From: SIAJ01 sp036266155
Lineage (GTDB): Bacteria > Planctomycetota > Planctomycetia > Gemmatales > Gemmataceae
Length of the DNA: 64,000 bases
Direction of reading: 5' to 3'
Assembly: GCA_036266155.1 (NCBI GenBank)
Contig: DATANR010000168.1
Coordinates: 1 to 64,000 of the forward strand
The notes beneath the pieces were generated by a model. It saw only the letters and a list, made by a program, of their open reading frames with translations, had not been told where the DNA came from and ran no database searches. Made by a program: the position numbers and the translations under genes. Below, in pieces: positions 17,516 to 24,401 of this stretch. The first letter of the stretch is position 1. Each line of letters opens with the position of its first letter.

Positions 17516-19632
17516 CCGCTGCCCGGCTTGGCCCGACCGGGCGGCTCCTCGCCGGTTTGCACGCGCCACATACTTGCGTACAGCCCGCCGGCCCGCGCCA
17601 AGTCGTCGTGCCGGCCCTCCTCGTGGAGCTGGCCGTCGGCGAGTACGTAGATCCAGTCCGCCCGGCGAATGGTGGACAGCCGGTGGGCGATCACCAGCTT
17701 TGTCCGCCCGGCGGTCGCGACGCCGAGCGACTCCTGCAGGGCCGCCTCTGTCTCGAAGTCGATGGCGGACGTGGCCTCGTCGAATGCTAGGATCGGAGCG
17801 TCGGCCAAGACCGCCCGGGCGATCGCCACCCGTTGCCGCTGCCCGCCGGAGAGCTGCACCCCGCCGGGGCCGATCACCGTTTCGAACCCGTCAGGAAGAG
17901 CCTCAATGAATTGCCGGGCCGCGGCCACTTCCGCCGCCCGCAGCACGTCCACCTCTGCCGCCCTCGGGTTGCCGTAGGCAATGTTCTCGCGGACCGTCCC
18001 GGCGAACAGGAACACCTCCTGCGGGACGACCGCGACGCACCGGTGCAGGTCTTCCAGCCGCAGCTCTCGGAGGTCGGTGCCGTCGAGTTGGGCCGTGCCA
18101 GCTTGAGGATCGTAGAACCTCATTAGAAGCTTGAGCACAGTTGATTTGCCCGCCCCGCTCGGGCCGACGACGGCAGTGGTCCGGCCAGGGACAAGCCGGA
18201 GCGTTAAGTTGCGGAGGACAGGTTTCTCCGGCTGATACCCGAATGTCACCCGGTCCAGCCGGATCTCCCCAGCGACCGCGCTCGGGTCCAACGGCTGCGG
18301 CCCCGATTGGACCGCCGGTTCGAGCCGCAGCACTTCGGCCAGCCGTTCCAACGAAACCATAGTCCGCTGGAACCGTTCGAGGCTCGTGCCGAGTTGGCCG
18401 AGTGAGGCGAGGAGCCGGAGGGAGGAGTAGCAGAGCACGTTGTATATCCCAGGGGCGATCCGCCCCGTGCGTGCTCGCCACCCACCGTACACCAGCGTAG
18501 TCAGAAACCCCGCTCCGACGGCAAGTTGAATCGCCGGGACATAGGCCGCCCGAACGGCGGTCCGGCGACCAGCCGCTTCCAGCACCCGCTCACCTGCCAC
18601 CGCCACCCGCCGGGCCTCGGCCGCCCCCGCCCCGTAACTTGTGATGGTCGCGATCCCGGCCACGTTCTCCGCCAGAGCCGCGGCCAACTTTGACTCCTCC
18701 TTACGGACCGCCCGCTCCCGCTCTCGGATCGGTCCGAGCAGCTGGGCGGAGATGAGGTACACGGCGGGGCCAGTGAGGAGTTGGACGGCCAGCAGGACGG
18801 GAGACGACGCGAGCAGAGTGGTGCCGACGGTGAGCAGGTTGGCGGCGATCGCCACGAATGGGTCGATCCCGGACTCGACAAAATCGGCCACCCGGTCCAC
18901 GTCCCCGCGGAGCGCCGAGAGCCAGTCGCTCGCCGGCCGCCCTTCGATCACCCCGACGTCCAGCGATTGGATTCGGTCGTACACGTAGTTGCGGAGTTCG
19001 AGCCGCACTGCGTCCGCCAAGTCCGCGTAGGCCCGCCCCCGGGCGTATCCGCTGACCGTGTCGAGCAACCACACCGCCGCGCTGGCCGCCCCCAGAGCCG
19101 TGAGCCGCGACACCGCGGAGCCGAACCCGAGTCGGCCAAGGAATGAGTCGCTGCCACGTGTGGCAACATCGACCCCGGCCCCGATCATCAACGGCGGGGC
19201 AGCCTCAAAAAGTCGGTCAACGACACCAAGGACTACGGCCCGGATCGCCAGCGGCCGTAGCCGGGGCATCCGAGCGAGCGACACAACCAGCGATCGCACC
19301 GGGTCCGCCGGGTCAATAACGATGGCCGGCACCGTCGGAGGTGACATTGCCGGTCCCAACGGCGCGGGCAGCGCAGCCGGCGTAAATGTCGAAGCGACAG
19401 CGGGCGGGGCGGTCACCGCGCGGACGAGAACCTCTTTCAGGTCCAACAGGTCGTCGGACCCAGTGTAATGAACGAGGACGCCCCCGGTGACTGGGTTGGC
19501 GGCGGCGGACTGGACGCGCGGGTGGGCACAAAGCGCTCGACACACAGCTCCGCATTTGTCCGGCCGGTCGAGCAGGGCACGAACATCCCACCGAACGCGG
19601 CCGCGGATCGCGGATCGGACGCGGACAAACAT
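17512..19632 (-). CDS. ABC exporter half-transporter with N-terminal HMA-like domain
   Basis: The 706-residue protein has three parts. Residues 1-80 look like an HMA-type domain ('GRVRWDVRALLD', 'VQSAAANPVTGGVLVHY') without a CxxC metal site. A six-helix exporter domain spans about 130-430. The nucleotide-binding domain (about 460-690) has Walker A 'GPSGAGKST', signature 'LSGGQRQR', Walker B 'ILAFDEAT' and H-loop 'IAHRLST'. MsbA-like half-transporters act as homodimers and flip or export lipids or peptides. Being the last intact gene of the lipid/polyketide operon, it is the likely exporter of the product. The HMA-like fusion is unusual. Confidence 0.88.
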   Translation of the reverse strand: MFVRVRSAIRGRVRWDVRALLDRPDKCGAVCRALCAHPRVQSAAANPVTGGVLVHYTGSDDLLDLKEVLVRAVTAPPAVASTFTPAALPAPLGPAMSPPTVPAIVIDPADPVRSLVVSLARMPRLRPLAIRAVVLGVVDRLFEAAPPLMIGAGVDVATRGSDSFLGRLGFGSAVSRLTALGAASAAVWLLDTVSGYARGRAYADLADAVRLELRNYVYDRIQSLDVGVIEGRPASDWLSALRGDVDRVADFVESGIDPFVAIAANLLTVGTTLLASSPVLLAVQLLTGPAVYLISAQLLGPIRERERAVRKEESKLAAALAENVAGIATITSYGAGAAEARRVAVAGERVLEAAGRRTAVRAAYVPAIQLAVGAGFLTTLVYGGWRARTGRIAPGIYNVLCYSSLRLLASLGQLGTSLERFQRTMVSLERLAEVLRLEPAVQSGPQPLDPSAVAGEIRLDRVTFGYQPEKPVLRNLTLRLVPGRTTAVVGPSGAGKSTVLKLLMRFYDPQAGTAQLDGTDLRELRLEDLHRCVAVVPQEVFLFAGTVRENIAYGNPRAAEVDVLRAAEVAAARQFIEALPDGFETVIGPGGVQLSGGQRQRVAIARAVLADAPILAFDEATSAIDFETEAALQESLGVATAGRTKLVIAHRLSTIRRADWIYVLADGQLHEEGRHDDLARAGGLYASMWRVQTGEEPPGRAKPGSG

Positions 19633-19717
19633 TAGTGTGGGCCCTCGGTACGTACTCCACCTGGGCCCGCCGGTGGCTACCGGTGGTGCGGTGAATAGGT
19701 GAGACTACCCAAGGGGT

Positions 19718-20002
19718 TCAGCCGTTGGGAACGACTGGGCTGGTCCCAGCCTGGCGGCCGGCCCGCAGCTCGTTCCGCAGCGCCTCCACCTCGGTACGGA
19801 GGTGCTCGACGGCCTGCACCACCGACGCTGGGTCTGCGGCCCTCGCGTCGGTCCTAATGCTCTCGGCCTCAGTTCGGACGTCCTTCCAGGCGTCCAGAAG
19901 CATCGACGGGAGCGTCATTCCAGCCCGCAAGGTGGCGCGAACGGCCGGGCGGGCGAGGGGGGCCATCGCCACACCCATCGCGAAGTGACGCAGGAACGGC
20001 AT
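19718..20002 (-). CDS. Small island protein with amphipathic C-terminus, 94 aa
   Basis: Starts at ATG 20002 with a strong GAGGAGG box. The N-terminal half ('MPFLRHFAMGVAMAPLARPA') is Ala/Arg-rich and weakly hydrophobic; residues about 40-80 form a coiled-coil-like helix ('VEHLRTEVEALRNELRAGRQ'). It resembles small membrane-associated helpers but I cannot assign a family. It lies between the exporter (85 bases downstream) and another small gene, so it may assist export. Confidence 0.6.
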   Translation of the reverse strand: MPFLRHFAMGVAMAPLARPAVRATLRAGMTLPSMLLDAWKDVRTEAESIRTDARAADPASVVQAVEHLRTEVEALRNELRAGRQAGTSPVVPNG

Positions 20003-20058
20003 GTCATCCTCCTCACGTGTCGGGATCGGACTAGGAATCAGTGACGACAGAGAACCGG

Positions 20059-20268
20059 TCAATGGGACGGCGACGCGGCGATCGGATCCGCCGGCCGCCT
20101 GCAGGCACGAGCTTCAGCCATTGCATCCTCAACGTCTTCCGCCAGCTGCGCGACGGCCCGGCGTGCTTCGGCATAGGCGTCCTCGGCCTTGACAACGAGC
20201 CAGCCCAACCCGCGGCATACGCCGCGGTAGTCGGGCGACGCGGCGACTCCGAGAAGGAAACCGAACAT
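20059..20268 (-). CDS. Small helical island protein, 69 aa
   Basis: The 69-residue reading from ATG 20268 begins 'MFGFLLGVAASPDYRGVCRG' and continues as an Ala/Glu-rich helix ('AEARRAVAQLAEDVEDAMAE'). The hydrophobic start followed by a charged helix is like YtxH- or gas-vesicle-associated helper proteins, but the match is only general. It precedes the 94-residue protein by 56 bases on the same strand. The upstream Shine-Dalgarno site is weak. Confidence 0.5.
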   Translation of the reverse strand: MFGFLLGVAASPDYRGVCRGLGWLVVKAEDAYAEARRAVAQLAEDVEDAMAEARACRRPADPIAASPSH

Positions 20269-20385
20269 GCGCGATACATCCCGCGAGGTTTGGGACAATC
20301 TGGGCGATCTCATGAAGCAGTAATCAACGATTGTTGTTCATGACTTTCTTCTAGTATGAACCGACCCCGTTCAAGATTCAAGAGA

Positions 20386-21054
20386 TCAATCAGAATCTCG
20401 GTAACCTGGGGGTTGTGGGTTGTTGGTGCGACTGGTGCCGCCTTTCACCGCCTGCCGCGCCCAGATGCCGATGCCCATCGTCGGATCCTGGCTGCCCGCC
20501 TCGACGTGCGGGCAAACGATCTCCGTCTTTTCCCCATCCCACTCGTTCCAGAAGCGCTTCACCCCATGGGTGTGACGAGCGCCGCAAATGTCGTGCAAGG
20601 CGATAAACCGTTCAGCATGTGGGAGGTGGGTCGCGACGTCCGCCCGGACCCCCGGGTACGAATGGTCTCCGTCGATCAGGATCAGGTCGAATCGCTCCAA
20701 GGGCGACAACCAGGCGCGGTACTCCGGGGAGTGAGAGTCGCCGACGAACACCGGGTAGTGAGTCCCGTCTAAGTGGAACGGCAGGCCGAATGTCCGACAT
20801 GCCCCGAGGTCACAGGCAGCCGCCTTCTCGAACCGAAACAGCCGGTTCAAGAGGAGGAACAGTCGCCCCGTCCAGACTCCGACCTCCAGGTACGACCGGA
20901 CGTTGTTCCGCTCGACAAACTCGCAGAATCCGACCAGCTCGGCGCGGGTCTGGAGGATGGCGTCATCGACAGGCACCCCGCGGGCGCGGAATACCGCCTC
21001 CGTGTTGATGTCCCAGCACCGCTCGGCCGCGATCTCGCTCGCAAAGTCCCGCAC
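20386..21054 (-). CDS. Class I SAM-dependent methyltransferase (Methyltransf_24 / CmcI-like)
   Basis: The start is the GTG at 21054, chosen because a perfect AAGGAGG lies 6 bases upstream; it gives 222 residues. Motif I reads 'SYLEVGVWTGRLFLLLN', and 'FDLILIDGDHSYPGVRAD' followed by 'FIALHDI' is characteristic of the CmcI/Methyltransf_24 group, in which the DGDH and HD residues can bind a metal. It probably methylates an oxygen on the sugar or acyl part of the island product. It follows the TauD gene by 28 bases. Confidence 0.83.
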   Translation of the reverse strand: MRDFASEIAAERCWDINTEAVFRARGVPVDDAILQTRAELVGFCEFVERNNVRSYLEVGVWTGRLFLLLNRLFRFEKAAACDLGACRTFGLPFHLDGTHYPVFVGDSHSPEYRAWLSPLERFDLILIDGDHSYPGVRADVATHLPHAERFIALHDICGARHTHGVKRFWNEWDGEKTEIVCPHVEAGSQDPTMGIGIWARQAVKGGTSRTNNPQPPGYRDSD

Positions 21055-21082
21055 GTCCGACCTCCTTGGTGGCCGCCAGCCG

Positions 21083-22036
21083 TCAGGCTGCGTGTTTGAA
21101 CCGGCACATCCGGACGAAGATCTCGCGACCAGTCCCTTCCGAAGCGCGACGGCCATGGAGCACCCAGGTGTTGTCCACCATCAGCAGGTCGCCGGTCCGC
21201 CAGCCTACCGGGACGGCGGCTCGGTTGCTCACCTTGTGCATGTTCTCCAGGGCGTCCGCCGGGATCTGCCGGCCGTCGTCGAGCCGGACCGTCATTGTGA
21301 TGCGGGTGAGCCCGGGGACCGTGCTCTGCCCGACTGCCAGCTCCCCGAAAGCAACCGGTAGTATAGTGTTGATGAACACCTGGCCGCGGGTTGGGTGTTC
21401 TATGATTGCGGGGCACTCGAAGACGGTCCGTAGCGACCCGTCCGCCCCCCACTGGCAGGATGTCCGGTTCTCGGCGCACACTTGCTCGACCACGGCCTGG
21501 TCGGCCGTCAGGAACGCCGTCTGCCACTCGCCGTCGGCCATGTCGCGGGCGAACCGCAGTCGGTGGTCAGTCAGCAGCCGGCGGGTAGCCGGGGCGAGGG
21601 CATCGGGGATGGCGCGGCCGTCGGCCACGGTGGTCTCCCCGCCGGCGGCCGGGGGGGTAGCGCAGAAGAACCAGATGATCTCCGGTGGACGGCCCATGTA
21701 ATACATTTCCCCATGCATCGGGACGGGGAACTCCTGTGTGGACCCGGTCGCGGAGAGAACCGTTCGGTCGGGAGTAATTGCCCGCCGGTCGAGCGGACCG
21801 AACCGTAGCCCGCCGCCTTGGTAGGTCATGAAGTCACCGCCGAGAGCAGCGGTAAACGCCTCGAAATCCCCGACCCCGGCCCCGAACCCGCGGAACGCCA
21901 AGCATCCACGCTTGTGGAACCGTTCGGCAACCCATTCCGGTTCGAGGTCCTTGAGCTGGGCCGGGCCGTGACACTCAACCACATCCCCGAAACCCGGGGC
22001 CAGGGCTTCGACCGTCACTCCCGCTGGCGGCGTCAT
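21083..22036 (-). CDS. TauD/TfdA-family Fe(II)/2-oxoglutarate oxygenase (SyrP-like)
   Basis: 317 residues from ATG 22036, which has a GGGAG site and overlaps the deacetylase stop as ATGA. The iron ligands are visible: His and Glu of 'MHGEMYY' (HxE, as in SyrP-type hydroxylases) and the distal His of 'TWVLHGRRA'; the 2-oxoglutarate Arg is likely in 'GREIFVRMCRF'. Because the acidic ligand is present, this should be a hydroxylase or desaturase, not a halogenase. 'TPPAAGGETTVADG' is the family's conserved loop. In this cluster it may hydroxylate the acyl chain or an amino-acid-like moiety. Confidence 0.87.
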   Translation of the reverse strand: MTPPAGVTVEALAPGFGDVVECHGPAQLKDLEPEWVAERFHKRGCLAFRGFGAGVGDFEAFTAALGGDFMTYQGGGLRFGPLDRRAITPDRTVLSATGSTQEFPVPMHGEMYYMGRPPEIIWFFCATPPAAGGETTVADGRAIPDALAPATRRLLTDHRLRFARDMADGEWQTAFLTADQAVVEQVCAENRTSCQWGADGSLRTVFECPAIIEHPTRGQVFINTILPVAFGELAVGQSTVPGLTRITMTVRLDDGRQIPADALENMHKVSNRAAVPVGWRTGDLLMVDNTWVLHGRRASEGTGREIFVRMCRFKHAA

Positions 22037-22809
22037 GGGTGCTCCCACTGGGTGATGTCTGCGAGCTGGAAGCCAGCGACAATAAGCCGGGCCGGCAGCT
22101 CCGGGTCGCTAAGAACCCGCAGTTCGTTCCACCGGGCCTCGATCACGTTCGACCGCCGCCGCAACTCGTCGTCGGGGTGTCCAGGGTGGGCGACAAGTTC
22201 GACCGCTCTCGGCCCCGCGGCTCCGGCGACTAGGCCGGTCACGGCGTGAATCAGGGTCTCGGCCCCGCGGCCTGTCCCGGTCCAGGTCATTTCACAGGCG
22301 TCAACGCAACGCACCCCGGCGGCCCGCAACCGGCGTACGACCAGTGGCCGCCCGCCACGCGCCCGCAGCCCAGTCTCCCTGGCCAGTTCCACATATGCTT
22401 CCAGCGCCCCAGGCAGAGTATGGGCGTGGTGGTGGCTGTCAAGGTGAGACGGCTCCACACCGAGTTCCCGGAGCAATCCAAGCTGCGCCCGCCACTCGGC
22501 CAACACCTCCCCGGGGTCGATCTGGCCCGCCGAGGACGGGTGGGCGGGGAACCGGCCGTCCCGGTCGACCAACGAGGGGACCGCTCCAGATTGGCTGACC
22601 GGCCTCCCATCGGTCAGCTGGAGGTGCAGCCCGATCCGCCCCGGAACTACCCCGGCCGCGTCGGCCACCCGTTGTCGGTCGGCCGGTTCGCAAACCATCG
22701 CGGACGTCGCCGCCACCCACCCCTCCCGCATCGCCTCTAGGATGCCGGCGACTGTGCCGGGGCTAATCCCGAAGTCGTCTGCGGTCACGATGAGGGTATG
22801 CACGGTCAC
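22033..22809 (-). CDS. YdjC/ChbG-family carbohydrate deacetylase
   Basis: 258 residues, starting at a GTG that overlaps the previous stop (GTGA). The metal site is complete: D11-D12 in 'VTADDFG', His in 'GLHLQLTDG' and the His cluster 'SHLDSHHHAHTLPG'. The family removes acetyl groups from N-acetylated sugars such as chitobiose or lipid-linked GlcNAc. Placed between a GT1 glycosyltransferase and an oxygenase, it probably deacetylates an amino sugar on the product, leaving a free amine. Confidence 0.87.
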   Translation of the reverse strand: MTVHTLIVTADDFGISPGTVAGILEAMREGWVAATSAMVCEPADRQRVADAAGVVPGRIGLHLQLTDGRPVSQSGAVPSLVDRDGRFPAHPSSAGQIDPGEVLAEWRAQLGLLRELGVEPSHLDSHHHAHTLPGALEAYVELARETGLRARGGRPLVVRRLRAAGVRCVDACEMTWTGTGRGAETLIHAVTGLVAGAAGPRAVELVAHPGHPDDELRRRSNVIEARWNELRVLSDPELPARLIVAGFQLADITQWEHP

Positions 22810-24074
22810 GCCCTCGTGAGGTAGTCGCGGACTAGAGCGACGGCATTCCCCACCCCGTCCTCAGCCCGGAGGACCGCGGCGGCGCGTGCAGCAGAATTCC
22901 ACCGGGCCGGGTTCGACACGAGGTCGGAAACCATATCTGTAAGTCGGTCCAAGGTTACTTCAGAGACCGGGATCGGCTCAGGGCCGACCCCGAGACGAGC
23001 CAGTCGCGTACCCCACAGCGGCTGGTCGTATCCGAACGCGACTGCGGCGCTCGGCACGCCGGCGAGTAGTGCGGCCGCCGTCGTCCCGCTTCCACCGTGA
23101 TGGACTACCGCCTTGGCTTGGGGGAAGAGCCAGTCGTGCGGAGCGGCCGGCACTTGGAGCACTCCCGGTGGGAGCCGCCTCACCCGGAGCCCGCCCCACC
23201 CGGCCAGGAGCACCGCCCGCTGCCCGGTTCGCTCGACCGCCCCTAGGACCGCGTCTGTCAGCACTGCCGTTCGCTTAGACACTTGGCTGCTAAAGCTAAA
23301 CACGACCGGCTGTGGGCCGTCGGCCAAAAACTTCTCCAACTCGGCATGCGGGCGGTAATCGGGACGTATTGGGTGCACCCAATAACCGGTGCAGTGGACG
23401 TTCGCCGGCCAGTCGTCGGGCCGGGGCAGTACCCAGGGGCTGTACCCGAGCAGATGCGGGAGGCGCCGCAGCCGGCGGCGCTCGACCTGCCAGGGCATCG
23501 GGGCGAGCCCAAGCCGGCCCCTCCAGGCATCGAGCACCGGCTGGGCAAATGTCCCAAAAGCGACCCGCCCACGGAGCCAGGTATGGCGAGTCTTTCCGGC
23601 GGGCGGTTCGGGCGGCGGCCGGTCATTTTCGAACGGGTTCGGGAACGCCCGGGTCGGGAAGTACGGGACCGGGTACGGGGCGACGACGAAGCACGGCACA
23701 CCGAGCCCCTCGGCCAGGGTCGGAAGCATACGGGTGAGCGGCCAGCCAAAAACCATGTCCGCGTTCCGGCAAGCGGCCCAAACGGCGTCGAGCAGATCGG
23801 CTAGGAACCCGTACATGTATGACTGGGCGAAGGATGGGAATCGGGCACGGTCCGATATCCGGTCCCGTAACACCGCCCCGGCCGGCCCGCCGATGAATTG
23901 CGCAACTTGCCCCGGAAGCAGATGGAACCCGAGCCCGGCTTCTTTAACGAGTGGGGCGAACTCGTCGTGGGTTGCCACCGTGACCGAGTAGCCAGCGGCG
24001 CGCAATCCAGCAGCCAACCCAACGAGCGGCTGGACGTCGCCCCGATACCCGATTCCAATCACAATGGCCCGCAT
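22806..24074 (-). CDS. GT1-family glycosyltransferase (sterol-glucosyltransferase/MGT-like)
   Basis: 422 residues from ATG 24074 with a GGGAGGG box. The N-terminal Rossmann domain opens 'MRAIVIGIGYRGDVQPLVGLA', which is the acceptor-binding start of GT1 enzymes. The C-terminal donor site has 'VVHHGGSGTTAAALLAGVPS' and 'GYDQPLWGTRLARLGVG', the hallmark of enzymes that glycosylate lipids, sterols and macrolides using UDP- or TDP-sugars. It sits directly after the free ACP gene (gap 16 bases) and is likely to glycosylate the polyketide or fatty acyl product. Confidence 0.9.
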   Translation of the reverse strand: MRAIVIGIGYRGDVQPLVGLAAGLRAAGYSVTVATHDEFAPLVKEAGLGFHLLPGQVAQFIGGPAGAVLRDRISDRARFPSFAQSYMYGFLADLLDAVWAACRNADMVFGWPLTRMLPTLAEGLGVPCFVVAPYPVPYFPTRAFPNPFENDRPPPEPPAGKTRHTWLRGRVAFGTFAQPVLDAWRGRLGLAPMPWQVERRRLRRLPHLLGYSPWVLPRPDDWPANVHCTGYWVHPIRPDYRPHAELEKFLADGPQPVVFSFSSQVSKRTAVLTDAVLGAVERTGQRAVLLAGWGGLRVRRLPPGVLQVPAAPHDWLFPQAKAVVHHGGSGTTAAALLAGVPSAAVAFGYDQPLWGTRLARLGVGPEPIPVSEVTLDRLTDMVSDLVSNPARWNSAARAAAVLRAEDGVGNAVALVRDYLTRA

Positions 24075-24090
24075 TATGCCCTCCCGAGAA

Positions 24091-24387
24091 TCAATCGACC
24101 GGCACCCGCAGACTTTCACAGACGAACCGGTGTAGGTCGCCGGCAGTCAGGTCCTGGCCGGTGGTGGTCCCCTCCTTGCAAGCCAGCTGGTGGAAATTCA
24201 GGGGTCGGTCCAACCGGTCCTCGATCGTCACCATCAGATGGATGACGTGCATTGACGCGATCCCCAAGTCCCGGCCGAGGGCGTGGTGCGGCTCTACCTT
24301 GTCCGGCTCTTCCCCGGTCTCCTCCAGGACCGTGCGGATTGACTCGACTACGCAGTCCCAGATGTTGCGGCTCGACGGGTTGTTCAT
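24091..24387 (-). CDS. Stand-alone acyl carrier protein
   Basis: A 98-residue helical protein from ATG 24387, 14 bases after the AT-DH stop. The phosphopantetheine site appears as 'GRDLGIASMHVIHLMVTIED', where Ser follows 'DLGIA' as in 'DLGxxS'. It keeps the ACP pattern but with Ala in place of the usual Asp before Ser. The C-terminus ends '..LHRFVCESLRVPVD'. A free ACP next to an ACP-containing synthase could carry a starter unit, a branch unit or the finished chain to the glycosyltransferases. Confidence 0.75.
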   Translation of the reverse strand: MNNPSSRNIWDCVVESIRTVLEETGEEPDKVEPHHALGRDLGIASMHVIHLMVTIEDRLDRPLNFHQLACKEGTTTGQDLTAGDLHRFVCESLRVPVD

Positions 24388-24401
24388 CGCGATGCTCCGG
24401 G

